From assembly GCA_006969905.1 (NCBI GenBank), contig CP030887.1, positions 434,001 to 498,000 of the forward strand: 64,000 nt of DNA, written 5' to 3'. Under the pieces are notes generated by a model. It ran no database searches, was not told where the DNA came from, and worked only from the letters and a program-made list of their open reading frames with translations. The first letter of the stretch is position 1. Each line of letters begins with the position of its first letter. This DNA comes from Balneolaceae bacterium (GTDB lineage: Bacteria > Bacteroidota > Rhodothermia > Balneolales > Balneolaceae). Shown here in pieces: positions 8,596-17,222 of the stretch. Made by a program: the position numbers and the translations under genes.

Positions 8596-9247
8596 CTGTT
8601 ACCAGGTAAACAGAGCTTGCCACATTATGCCCCAGGATTTGCTCTTTATCTTCCAGCAAAACTTTGATGGGGCCATCAAAAGCCGTTTTTTCCAGGATAG
8701 TAAGTTTAACTCCCGGTATTATGCCTGTTTTTTCCAGGAACCGAAGAAGTTCAGGGTCCTGATCTTTAACCCTGCCAATAATGTATGGCTTATTTTCTTC
8801 CGCATCCGTTATGGCAAGTGATGCCATTTCGGGTACAACACCATCTTTGGATGGAATCGGGTCCCCGTGCGGATCATGCGTTGGATGATTTAGCAGCTCT
8901 GCAATTTTATCTTCAAACTGTTCCGAGATATGGTGCTCGAGCTTCTCTGCTTCATCATGTACTTCATCCCATGAGTAACCCATCATTTCCTTTAGGTACA
9001 ATTCAAGCAACCTATGATGTCTCAATACTTCCAAAGCAATTTTTGTACCTGCTTCTGTGAGTGTAGCACCCTGGTATGACTTATGTGTGATGAGCTTTAA
9101 GCTTGCCAACCGCTTTAGCATATTGGTAACTGATGCAGATGAAACAGAGAGTGCATCTGCTATGTTGGTAGTTGTAGCCCCATCACCCTCTGTTTGAAGT
9201 ATATAAATGACCTTTAAATAATCTTCAACAGATTGGCTTATGCTCAT
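8588..9247 (-). CDS. DtxR/MntR-family metal-dependent transcriptional regulator
   Basis: 219 residues. N-terminal winged helix (SVEDYLKVIYIL...NIADALSVSSASVTNMLKRL), then the metal-binding/dimerisation domain with EAEKLEHHIS and HPTHDPHGDPIP, the usual His/Glu ligands of this family, and a C-terminal FeoA/SH3-like domain (about 140-219, GIIPGVKLTILEK). The metal could be iron or manganese. The gene follows the secreted thioredoxin gene with a 1-bp gap and converges on the CxxC TonB receptor, overlapping its end by 8 bp. It is the natural candidate for reading the 6325-6360 palindrome. Confidence 0.92.
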   Translation of the reverse strand: MSISQSVEDYLKVIYILQTEGDGATTTNIADALSVSSASVTNMLKRLASLKLITHKSYQGATLTEAGTKIALEVLRHHRLLELYLKEMMGYSWDEVHDEAEKLEHHISEQFEDKIAELLNHPTHDPHGDPIPSKDGVVPEMASLAITDAEENKPYIIGRVKDQDPELLRFLEKTGIIPGVKLTILEKTAFDGPIKVLLEDKEQILGHNVASSVYLVTAS

Positions 9248-9248
9248 C

Positions 9249-9800
9249 TTATTGCTCGATGATGATGTTTTCCTTTTTTTCTAAATAGTCTTCAAATTTG
9301 ACCTTACCAAACTGGTCGTCGCCTATATAACTCATCAAAGGTGCAAATATATCAGCGGGTAAAAACCCAGGCTGTGCGCCCAGTATTGTACCATCATCAT
9401 CAATAAAGTAATGAGTAGGAAACGAGGATAGTCTTAAATATCTCGCCAGTTCCCACGATTTGTAAGTTTCCCCGTTTAGCTTAACCTGTGTTTCTTTTTC
9501 TGCATTTAGTTGTACCGGGATAAACTGAGAATAAAGTGCTTCTCTTACTTTTTCATCAGTATATGTTTCCTTTCTCATCTTCATGCAATAAGTACACCAA
9601 TCTGCATACCCGAAAACGAGTACTTTTTTACCTGTCTTTTTAGCTTGTGCCTGGGCATCTTCAAGTGAAATCCACTTAATACCTGATGGGTCGTCTACAG
9701 CTTCACTTTGTTTCTTTTTAGTTTCCTGTGCGCAGGATGGAACGCTGACAAGTAAAGCCGCTATAGCTAACACAAATATTTTTTTGTCCAATAATTTCAT
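9249..9800 (-). CDS. thioredoxin-family lipoprotein (thioredoxin_7/DUF255-like)
   Basis: 183 residues with a lipoprotein signal (VSVPSC, Cys23) and a thioredoxin-like domain with active site YADWCTYCMKM (Cys69, Cys72). The following KETYTDEKV and FPTHYFIDDDG segments match the thioredoxin_7 group (DsbD C-terminal/YyaL-like) rather than TlpA. It should act in the periplasm on protein or metal-site thiols. It lies 20 bp after the membrane phosphatase gene and 1 bp before the DtxR regulator, so the three are probably co-transcribed. Confidence 0.87.
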   Translation of the reverse strand: MKLLDKKIFVLAIAALLVSVPSCAQETKKKQSEAVDDPSGIKWISLEDAQAQAKKTGKKVLVFGYADWCTYCMKMRKETYTDEKVREALYSQFIPVQLNAEKETQVKLNGETYKSWELARYLRLSSFPTHYFIDDDGTILGAQPGFLPADIFAPLMSYIGDDQFGKVKFEDYLEKKENIIIEQ

Positions 9801-9820
9801 GATGGTAGTTCTTAATAAAA

Positions 9821-12403
9821 TCAGGCCTTAATAACGACCAATGTCATATCATCGTATTGGGTTTCTTCACCAAAAAATGACCTTACATCGTTAGCTATTA
9901 AGTTACGAAGTTCAATTGAACTTTCTGTCTTCTCCTTTTTTAACAATTTTACCAGCCGATCTTCTCCATAAAACTCGCCTTCTTTATTTTGTGCTTCTGT
10001 AACACCATCTGTATACAGTATTAATACATCCCCATCCTGAAGCTGTATAGTTACTTCCTCACATGCTTTTTCAAAGGCATCCCCTTTTGTCATTCCTATC
10101 GCAACTCCTTTTGGTTGTGGCCACTCTGTTTCCCCGGAAGCTTTTTTATATAGCATTGGATTATGGCCTGCGCGAACATACGTGAATGTTTTATCCCTTG
10201 AATCAAGCACACCGTATATCATGGATATAAATGTACCTCTCGTAGCATTTTCGTTAAATAACCGGTTAGCCTGCACCATTAAAGCTTTTGGCGAATCCAG
10301 TATGGTACAAAGGCTATGGATTACTCCTTTCGCAAACGTCATATAAAATGCTGCACGTATTCCCTTTCCGCTTACATCGCCAATTGCTACGGCTGCCCGG
10401 TGTTCGTCAATGCAAATAATGTCGTAGTAATCTCCACCTGTATCCATGGCCGGATCACAAAGTGCTGCTGTATCAAAGCCTTCTATATCCGGCGTGGTAT
10501 TGGGTAAAAATGTCTTCTGTACTGTCCTTGCAATATCCAGCTCTTGTCGTACTCGTTGTTCTTTGGCTAAATCTTCTAAATAACCGGGCACATAATCCGG
10601 TAATTCGTCTGTTTCATTTCCTCGATAAATAAACATTACCGAAGCACCTATAAGCCCCAAAAAAACCATTAAGAAAACATAGAATAAACTTGCATCAGGT
10701 GATGATTCTATCAGCCATCCTTTTTTTGTAAACAAGAAGTTCAAAAACAAAAAGAAGGCAAGGCTGAGGCTTACAAAATCAAAAGCAATGTAAAAAAGCC
10801 CTAAAATCACTCCTAAAACCAGGTTTAAAGTAATTGCATTTATGATGGGATTGACTTCAAAATCCAGGGGTTCAATTAAAACAAAACACAAGCCACTAAT
10901 AACAGGTACAAGCCATTTTTTATTAGTAACACCTGCTAACTGGTTTGTTATGATTAGAAAGAGCGGAACGATTATAATCAAACTCTCCAACAAGGCTTTG
11001 AGAAGATTTGCTATTGACCCAAACATATAGGCAGATGTATCAAACTTTATGGTACTGTCAAGATAGGTGCCCGGAACAAACTCAAGGAATGCCATGTAAA
11101 CTCCAATCAGGACACCGCTTATTCCAAGTGCTCTGAGAATAGACCACCCAACAGGCTTATTTTTGAACATCCCCCTTCTTACCAAATCCCAGGTTTTTAA
11201 TTTTGACGGCCAGTACTGACGGGTGATGGAATCACTTACAGATGTAAGAAGAAAGAAACCTGCTGAACTTAGTGCCCCAACTATACCAATCGTAAACAAA
11301 ACACTAAATATCTGATTGGTTTCAAAACCTATACTATTAAACATTTCCAAAGCAATCATTCCGCTTACCATAAAACCTGCCAGTAAAGCAACCACCAAGG
11401 CAGGGCTCATATCAATAGCTTTTGCTTTAATACGCAGGTAAAAAATAATGAGCAGCCAAACGGCAAAACCCAGGATTCCTATCATAAAGCCGGTTTCTAT
11501 TAAGCTCACAAATAAAGAGAGGGAATTACTTTGAGCTTTTAAACCCGGATAGTTTGGTTTTATCAAATGAAGACTTCCTGCAGGCAGGATTTCGACTTCG
11601 AGGCCAGGAGATACTCCCATAACTGTATCCTGGGATGTCAGGAATGCCTTTACCACTTTATACCCGTTCTGATCATCAAATGATAAGGAATCACGGTTAA
11701 ATGAGAATCGTTTCCAATAGCTCTTTCCAATGTAGTATTCTGCTGCATTCCAAATATTTGAAGATGACAGATATCCCGAAAGCCCGGAATCCCCTTTCCC
11801 TATTGGCCTTCTGTCAAATACTCCTCGCATAGAGCGGTAATTTGAAGAACTCTCCCTGTTATGCTGATAATCAACTAAGCCACTTACAACGGTGTCAAGA
11901 GTTGCAATGGCAGCTGACTCAAAATCACTCCTTAAGGCTTTAATCAAGAGATTTCGATTAAAAGGGGTTTGGGCATTTACAATTTCCGGATCAACTTGAA
12001 AACTCACTAATTCTCCATTATTAGTGAGTTCCATACTCATTTTCGCATCTTCGAATCTATTACCATCGTGCCAGGTAACAAAACGTTTATACAGGGGCAG
12101 TACCAAATCTTTATTATTCCGGAGTCGATTTAAAAAGTTTGATGCGCCATATTTTCTCTGTAAAGAATCTGCCATAAAATCTAAGGAAACAACTCTTGCA
12201 TTTGTGCTGTATGAAACCGGTTGGTAATCCCAACTCAAAAAAGTAGAGTCCGCCTTCTCAATAATCCTTTCATCAGATATACTCATATCCATCACCGAAG
12301 GCACCCAATGATTACCTATATCCATGAAAAACCAAAAGGCTCCCAAAAACCCGGCAAATAGTAATACAATATCCCTAAAGCGTTGATCGTACATCGAATT
12401 CAT
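9821..12403 (-). CDS. membrane-bound SpoIIE/RsbU-type PP2C phosphatase
   Basis: 860 residues. One N-terminal membrane helix (about 12-30), a large extracytoplasmic region (about 35-290), a cluster of hydrophobic helices (about 300-610), a short coiled linker and a C-terminal PPM/SpoIIE phosphatase domain (about 630-860). The domain carries the metal-binding motifs TGGDYYDIICID and AIGDVSGKG plus late motifs (YTDGVTEAQN, DDMTLVVIKA). Such proteins dephosphorylate anti-sigma-factor antagonists in partner-switching pathways. No STAS or RsbW-like kinase gene is in the window, so its partner is unknown. Divergent from the NRDE gene with an 88-bp shared upstream region. Confidence 0.88.
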   Translation of the reverse strand: MNSMYDQRFRDIVLLFAGFLGAFWFFMDIGNHWVPSVMDMSISDERIIEKADSTFLSWDYQPVSYSTNARVVSLDFMADSLQRKYGASNFLNRLRNNKDLVLPLYKRFVTWHDGNRFEDAKMSMELTNNGELVSFQVDPEIVNAQTPFNRNLLIKALRSDFESAAIATLDTVVSGLVDYQHNRESSSNYRSMRGVFDRRPIGKGDSGLSGYLSSSNIWNAAEYYIGKSYWKRFSFNRDSLSFDDQNGYKVVKAFLTSQDTVMGVSPGLEVEILPAGSLHLIKPNYPGLKAQSNSLSLFVSLIETGFMIGILGFAVWLLIIFYLRIKAKAIDMSPALVVALLAGFMVSGMIALEMFNSIGFETNQIFSVLFTIGIVGALSSAGFFLLTSVSDSITRQYWPSKLKTWDLVRRGMFKNKPVGWSILRALGISGVLIGVYMAFLEFVPGTYLDSTIKFDTSAYMFGSIANLLKALLESLIIIVPLFLIITNQLAGVTNKKWLVPVISGLCFVLIEPLDFEVNPIINAITLNLVLGVILGLFYIAFDFVSLSLAFFLFLNFLFTKKGWLIESSPDASLFYVFLMVFLGLIGASVMFIYRGNETDELPDYVPGYLEDLAKEQRVRQELDIARTVQKTFLPNTTPDIEGFDTAALCDPAMDTGGDYYDIICIDEHRAAVAIGDVSGKGIRAAFYMTFAKGVIHSLCTILDSPKALMVQANRLFNENATRGTFISMIYGVLDSRDKTFTYVRAGHNPMLYKKASGETEWPQPKGVAIGMTKGDAFEKACEEVTIQLQDGDVLILYTDGVTEAQNKEGEFYGEDRLVKLLKKEKTESSIELRNLIANDVRSFFGEETQYDDMTLVVIKA

Positions 12404-12491
12404 AGGTTGGGTAAACGATAAACCTGAAAATTGGTTGCGGGAATATGCTTAGATTCAACCGATTTATAAAATCAAAATCCCTATAATTTTA

Positions 12492-13262
12492 ATGTGTTTA
12501 ATAGCCTTTTCTTTTAATGATCATCCAAAATACAAGCTTGTTCTCGCAGCTAACAGAGATGAATTTTATAAGCGCCCAACACGCAATGCACAGTTTTGGA
12601 ATGAAGAGGGGTTACCAAACATTCTTGCCGGAAAAGACCTGGAAGGAAAAGGAACGTGGATGGGTGTTCATAAAGATGGAAGGTGGGCAGCCTTAACTAA
12701 TTTCAGGGATCCTTCTTCAATTAAGAAAAATGCCCCCTCCAGAGGAGAGCTGGTGATAGACTACCTTTCAGAAGAAAGAAATGCTACAGATTATATTCGG
12801 GAGATTGGGGACAAAGCTTCTGTCTACAACGGTTTTAATTTATTACTTGGAGATGCTCTTGGTGTTTACCATTTCTCAAATCAAAATTATACCATCCGGG
12901 AAATATCACCGGGAATACATGGAGTTAGTAATGCGCTTTTAGATACCCCATGGCCAAAGCTAGAGGAAGCTAAAAAAGGGTTGAAAGATGCTATGAATAA
13001 AACATCCTTCCAGGCTGAAGAGCTGTTTCAATTGCTGCTGAATGATAAAAAGGCTGATGATCAAAACCTTCCCCAAACAGGTATTCCTTATAAGTGGGAA
13101 AAAGCTGTGTCCTCCGTTTTTATAGCTACCGATAACTACGGTACCCGCTGTTCAACTATCCTTTTAATTGATCGTAATAACAATATTGAGTTTGTAGAAA
13201 GAAGCTATAAACCCGGCAATCCGGAAGCCTTTGAAACTGTCAGGTTTGTAATTAATAGCTGA
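12492..13262 (+). CDS. NRDE (TANGO2) family protein
   Basis: 256 residues starting MCLIAFSFNDHPKYKLVLAA, with the diagnostic Asn-Arg-Asp-Glu (NRDE) at about 22-25 and Cys2 in the position expected of an N-terminal-nucleophile-like hydrolase fold. Further family motifs are GTWMGVHKDGRWAALTNFR, SRGELV and STAILL-like (TRCSTILLID). The family, which includes eukaryotic TANGO2, has no settled biochemical role, with links to acyl-CoA or haem handling. The ATG at 12492 places Cys at residue 2. The antiporter gene follows 53 bp later on the same strand. Confidence 0.9.
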   Translation: MCLIAFSFNDHPKYKLVLAANRDEFYKRPTRNAQFWNEEGLPNILAGKDLEGKGTWMGVHKDGRWAALTNFRDPSSIKKNAPSRGELVIDYLSEERNATDYIREIGDKASVYNGFNLLLGDALGVYHFSNQNYTIREISPGIHGVSNALLDTPWPKLEEAKKGLKDAMNKTSFQAEELFQLLLNDKKADDQNLPQTGIPYKWEKAVSSVFIATDNYGTRCSTILLIDRNNNIEFVERSYKPGNPEAFETVRFVINS

Positions 13263-13315
13263 TTACCAATTAATTACTATATTCAACGCCATTACCCGCA
13301 GAACTTACTTCTACT

Positions 13316-14767
13316 ATGACTTACAAATACGATAAGCCTTCTCTTCTACAATCCTTTATTCCTATTACTTTTCTCATCATTGCCTTGTTCATAAATGTCC
13401 GGATTTTTGGTGATGCTTCCCTTGACGGCTCCAATCAAATTATCCTCATGCTTTCGGCAGGCGTTGCCTCCTTAGTGGCTCTTAAGCTTGGAATTAAATG
13501 GGCGGAAATACGGCAGGGCATTGTAGACAGTATCAGTTCAGCTATGTCCTCAATGATCATTCTACTTCTTATTGGTACCCTTGCGGGAACCTGGTTACTA
13601 AGCGGTATTGTACCCGCTATGATCTATTACGGGCTGCAGATTTTAAACCCTACCATTTTTCTAGTAGCAGCCTGTGTTGTCTGCGCTATTGTTTCTGTGG
13701 CTACAGGTTCTTCCTGGACAACTTCGGCTACAGTGGGTATTGCTTTAGTTGGAATTGGAACAGCGTTAGGACTGCCTTTAGGGATGGTTGCCGGAGCTAT
13801 AATTTCAGGTGCGTATTTCGGAGACAAAATGTCGCCCCTCTCAGATACTACAAACCTTGCTCCCGCTATGGCAGGTACCGATTTATTCACCCATATCAAA
13901 TACATGGCCTTTACCACCGTGCCGTCCATTTCCATCGCTTTGGTAATATTCTTAATTCTTGGATTGGTGAAAGGCGGCAGTACTGAAGTTATTGACACTC
14001 ATATTATTCTTGATGCCATTGACAGTAAATTTGAGATCAACTTTTTACTCTTCATAGTGCCCATCATTATGGTAATTCTGATAACAAAAAAAATGCCTGC
14101 TATTCCGGCCATCACAATTGGGGCATTACTCGGAGCCGTTTTTGCACTTATCTTTCAGCCGGGGCTGGTTCAGGAAGTTGCTGAATTTGGTGATGGGGTT
14201 TGGGAAAAAGGTTTTGTTGGCATTATGATTTCTATGTATGGTTCAATCAGCATTGCAACAGGAAATGAAGTGGTTGACGGGCTTCTTCAATCAGGTGGCA
14301 TGTACGGTATGCTGGGCACTGTTTGGCTTATTTTGTCCGCTATGATTTTTGGCGGGGTTATGGAAAGAAGCGGGATGCTTAAACGTATTGCTGAAGGAGT
14401 TATCAGCGGGATAAATTCGGCCGGAGCGCTGGTAGCCACTACTGCAGGTACATGTATATTTTTCAATATCACCGCTTCTGATCAATACCTTGCTATCGTG
14501 GTTCCGGGAAGGATGTATACCGACATTTACAAAGACAAAGGGCTTGCCCCGGAAAACCTAAGTAGAACACTGGAAGATTCAGGAACTGTTACTTCGGCTT
14601 TAATACCCTGGAATACCTGTGGGGCCTATCATTCACAAGTTCTTGGTGTAAGCACTTTTGCATATTTACCTTTTGCCTTCTTTAATCTGATAAGCCCATT
14701 CATGACTGTCATCTTTGCTGTATTTAAGATCAAAGTCCGCATGCTGAAGGATGCAAAAGCCAAGTAG
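13316..14767 (+). CDS. nhaC: Na+/H+ antiporter, NhaC family
   Basis: 483-residue inner-membrane protein with about 11-12 hydrophobic helices. The NhaC signature lies at about 125-195: TGSSWTTSATVGIALVGIG, GAIISGAYFGDKMSPLSDTT and NLAPAMAGTDLF. Near the C-terminus ALIPWNTCGAYHS is also characteristic. Expected function is sodium extrusion coupled to proton entry, which fits a saline habitat, though some family members exchange other substrates such as malate/lactate. Probably monocistronic or co-transcribed with the NRDE gene. Confidence 0.9.
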   Translation: MTYKYDKPSLLQSFIPITFLIIALFINVRIFGDASLDGSNQIILMLSAGVASLVALKLGIKWAEIRQGIVDSISSAMSSMIILLLIGTLAGTWLLSGIVPAMIYYGLQILNPTIFLVAACVVCAIVSVATGSSWTTSATVGIALVGIGTALGLPLGMVAGAIISGAYFGDKMSPLSDTTNLAPAMAGTDLFTHIKYMAFTTVPSISIALVIFLILGLVKGGSTEVIDTHIILDAIDSKFEINFLLFIVPIIMVILITKKMPAIPAITIGALLGAVFALIFQPGLVQEVAEFGDGVWEKGFVGIMISMYGSISIATGNEVVDGLLQSGGMYGMLGTVWLILSAMIFGGVMERSGMLKRIAEGVISGINSAGALVATTAGTCIFFNITASDQYLAIVVPGRMYTDIYKDKGLAPENLSRTLEDSGTVTSALIPWNTCGAYHSQVLGVSTFAYLPFAFFNLISPFMTVIFAVFKIKVRMLKDAKAK

Positions 14768-14773
14768 CCCCAA

Positions 14774-14881
14774 GTCATACTGAACTTGTTTCAGTATCCT
14801 ATGGAAAGGCTTTGACTAAGAGTATTGTTTTAATCCCTTTGCTTAGACTTCACCAAGATCCCGAAATAAATTCGGGATGAC
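14774..14881. repeat. BIME-like intergenic element with GTCAT/ATGAC ends
   Basis: A non-coding element between nhaC and gltX. It starts GTCATACTGAA-CTTG-TTTCAGTATCC (first imperfect hairpin), has about 60 bp of spacer, and ends AAGATCCCGAA-ATAAA-TTCGGGATGAC (second hairpin). The outer ends GTCAT and ATGAC are reverse complements, so the whole unit is also a large inverted repeat. The same design is present at 62720-62815 with different hairpin bases. It resembles the dispersed REP/BIME repeats of many genomes, and may act as a bidirectional terminator for these convergent genes. Confidence 0.7.
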
Positions 14882-14922
14882 CTCTTTCTTATTTTTAAGT
14901 TTCCTTAACAGTATTCAGTTTT

Positions 14923-16404
14923 CTACCCCAACTTCTCCAGAGCAAAATCAATACGGGAAAGAACTTCTTCCTTCCCGATAAGTTCAAGGGCGGGGAATAA
15001 ATCGGGGCCAAAACCCTGACCGGTTGTGGCAATACGAACAGGCATCATCACCTTACCAAAACCTACTTCATTTTCTGATACCACTTCTTCCAACTTAGAT
15101 TTTAGCGTTTCAGCCTTAAACTCAGAATCGGCAAGGGCTTCTATCTTTGCCTTATAAGCAGAAACCATCCCAGGGCTGTCTTCTTTCCATTTCTTCAGGG
15201 CATTTTCATCGTATTCCTTCGGAGTTTCAAAGAAAAACGATCCCATCGTCACAAATTCATCGATTTTAGAAACCCGTTCATGTAAAAGACTAATTACTGC
15301 GCTTAAATAAGCATCATCTTTGGTGTTCAATCCGGTAGATTCTGCAAGTTCTTTTACTCTTGGGAGTAATTCCTCAACTGATGTTTCGCGGATATAGTGC
15401 TCGTTATACCACATCAGTTTTTTATGGTTAAAAACAGCTCCGCCTTTGCTTACCCGGTCAAGCGTAAATAACTCGCACAGTTCTTTCATAGAATGGACCT
15501 CAGAATCATCACCCGGACTCCATCCTAAATAAGCCAGAAAATTTACCAACGCCTCCGGCTCGTAATTTCCGGTAATATAATCTTTGGTGTTGATGGGAAT
15601 CCCTTCGCTTTCCGCTTTTCTTTTAGAAAGCTTCCCTCCGCTTGGACTCATAATAAGTGGCAAGTGCGCCATTGTTGGTGGCTCCCAGCCAAAAGCTTTA
15701 TACAATAGTATGTGCTTAGGAGCAGAGCTTAGCCATTCTTCACCCCGAATTACATCGGTAATTCCCATGGTATGATCATCTACCACATTTGCCAGGTGAT
15801 AGGTCGGCATTCCGTCTGATTTCATCAAAACCTGGTCATCCAATCCCGCTGTTTCGAAAGATACAATTCCGCGAATCAGGTCTTCGAACTTCACGGTTTC
15901 CCTGCGAGGCACTTTAAGACGAATTACATATTCATCGCCTGCTTCAAGTCTTCGCTCAACTTCATCCTGGGGAAGTGTAAGACTGTTTTTCATGGATTGA
16001 CGCGTAATCGAATCATAGCTTGGTGAAGGATTACCCGACTTTTTTAGCCGCTCACGCATTTCATCAATTTCTTCCGTCGTATCAAAAGCATAATAAGCAT
16101 GGCCGTTATCAATCAGTTGCTTCGCATACTCCTGATACATTTCCTTACGCTCACTTTGGCGATATGGCCCGACATCACCAGGATTATTGGGCCCTTCATC
16201 AATAGTCATTCCTACCCATTCCAGTGATTTAACAATATCCTGTTCAGCACCCTCTACATATCTTGACTGATCGGTATCTTCAATTCGAAGAACAAAAACC
16301 CCTCCATGATGGCGGGTAAATAAATAATTGTATAATGCAGTTCTAAGGCCACCAATGTGCAGAAATCCGGTTGGGGATGGAGCAAAACGTACGCGAACGT
16401 TCAT
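14923..16404 (-). CDS. gltX: glutamyl-tRNA synthetase
   Basis: 493-residue class I aminoacyl-tRNA synthetase that charges tRNA-Glu with glutamate in the cytoplasm. The HIGH motif is PSPTGFLHIGGLRTALYNYL (residues 10-29), the KMSKS equivalent is KLSKRKAE in the middle of the protein, and FVLRIEDTDQSRY is the usual glutamate-site segment. Full length for the bacterial discriminating type. Only one GltX is in view, so I cannot tell whether it also charges tRNA-Gln. Transcribed convergently with nhaC and divergently from the WbqC gene. Confidence 0.97.
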   Translation of the reverse strand: MNVRVRFAPSPTGFLHIGGLRTALYNYLFTRHHGGVFVLRIEDTDQSRYVEGAEQDIVKSLEWVGMTIDEGPNNPGDVGPYRQSERKEMYQEYAKQLIDNGHAYYAFDTTEEIDEMRERLKKSGNPSPSYDSITRQSMKNSLTLPQDEVERRLEAGDEYVIRLKVPRRETVKFEDLIRGIVSFETAGLDDQVLMKSDGMPTYHLANVVDDHTMGITDVIRGEEWLSSAPKHILLYKAFGWEPPTMAHLPLIMSPSGGKLSKRKAESEGIPINTKDYITGNYEPEALVNFLAYLGWSPGDDSEVHSMKELCELFTLDRVSKGGAVFNHKKLMWYNEHYIRETSVEELLPRVKELAESTGLNTKDDAYLSAVISLLHERVSKIDEFVTMGSFFFETPKEYDENALKKWKEDSPGMVSAYKAKIEALADSEFKAETLKSKLEEVVSENEVGFGKVMMPVRIATTGQGFGPDLFPALELIGKEEVLSRIDFALEKLG

Positions 16405-16487
16405 GAAATAATCTTAGCTTTGATTCAAATTTTAAAAGACATCAAAGGTACGAAATTTTAAAGACCCTTTTGATTGTAAGAATTCTA

Positions 16488-16533
16488 AATTATAAATGTT
16501 GAATTATACCAGGTACATTCAACATTTATAATT
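16488..16533. repeat. 17-bp perfect inverted repeat between gltX and wbqC-like gene
   Basis: AATTATAAATGTTGAAT (16488-16504) and its exact reverse complement (16517-16533) flank a 12-nt spacer. It lies in the divergent promoter region, about 54 bp before the WbqC start. There is no T tract, so it is not an obvious terminator. The arms resemble the A/T-rich ATAATTCAACATT palindromes scattered between genes in FCB bacteria, but a genome search is needed. Confidence 0.6.
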
Positions 16534-16586
16534 CAGCGTGTTATCTTTTACGCAGCTTTTCTCATTCTTAATTGATAATTGAACCA

Positions 16587-17222
16587 TTGAAACTGGCACT
16601 TATTCAACCTCAATTTGCTCCTAATCTATATGACCTTTCTGCTATGCTGAAAGCAGGCCGGGTTATACTTTTGGATACAGATACCTGGTCAAGAAAAGGG
16701 AGAACGCATCGTGCGAAAATACGGAATGAAGAAGGGACTCAGTGGATCAACATCCCTGTCAAAACGGAAGACAAAGGCAAAGCTATCAACCGGGTAAGAA
16801 TCGATCATTCCGAAGCCTGGAAAGAACCCTTCTGGAATGGCATCCTCCATAATTACAGTACCGCAACTTATTTTGATTTTCTCCACGATGAATTACTGGC
16901 TGATTTTGAAACTGCTTCTGAATTTGAAAAGCTGATCGACTTTAATCTCTTCTTCTTTCAACGAATACTTACCTATTTGGAGCTTGATATATCCCAGGAG
17001 CTAAAAAGTGAAGTGGGAGAAACAGATGTAACCCAATCCATAGTTTACCAGGAATATCAATCCAAAAATTATATACGACAGTTTGAGAAATCCGAAATCG
17101 CTTTGACTAATCATCCGGTGTATAGACAAGTCCATCCGGGTTTTGAGAAAGGTTGTTCGGTGCTGGACCTACTGCTTAACTATGGCCCTGAGAGCTTTGA
17201 AGTACTTGAGCAAGTTTATTAA
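16587..17222 (+). CDS. WbqC family protein
   Basis: About 211 residues. The typical WbqC opening KLALIQPQFAPNLYDLSAML is followed by DTWSRKGRTHRAKIRN and NWINIPVK-like segments (here TQWINIPVKTED), and the internal HSEAWKEPFWNGILHNY. WbqC proteins occur in polysaccharide or O-antigen clusters and resemble predicted glycine or amino-acid transferases; the reaction is not established. Start is uncertain: no ATG fits, TTG at 16587 gives the usual MKLAL start, and TTG at 16572 would add five residues. A stop lies immediately before 16572. It ends 4 bp into the convergent DASS gene. Confidence 0.83.
   Translation: MKLALIQPQFAPNLYDLSAMLKAGRVILLDTDTWSRKGRTHRAKIRNEEGTQWINIPVKTEDKGKAINRVRIDHSEAWKEPFWNGILHNYSTATYFDFLHDELLADFETASEFEKLIDFNLFFFQRILTYLELDISQELKSEVGETDVTQSIVYQEYQSKNYIRQFEKSEIALTNHPVYRQVHPGFEKGCSVLDLLLNYGPESFEVLEQVY

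Noticed and set aside
13627-13998. Minus-strand open frame inside nhaC (similar frames lie inside most large genes)
   Set aside because: Low-complexity shadow translation of a membrane-protein gene, with no motif and no ribosome site.
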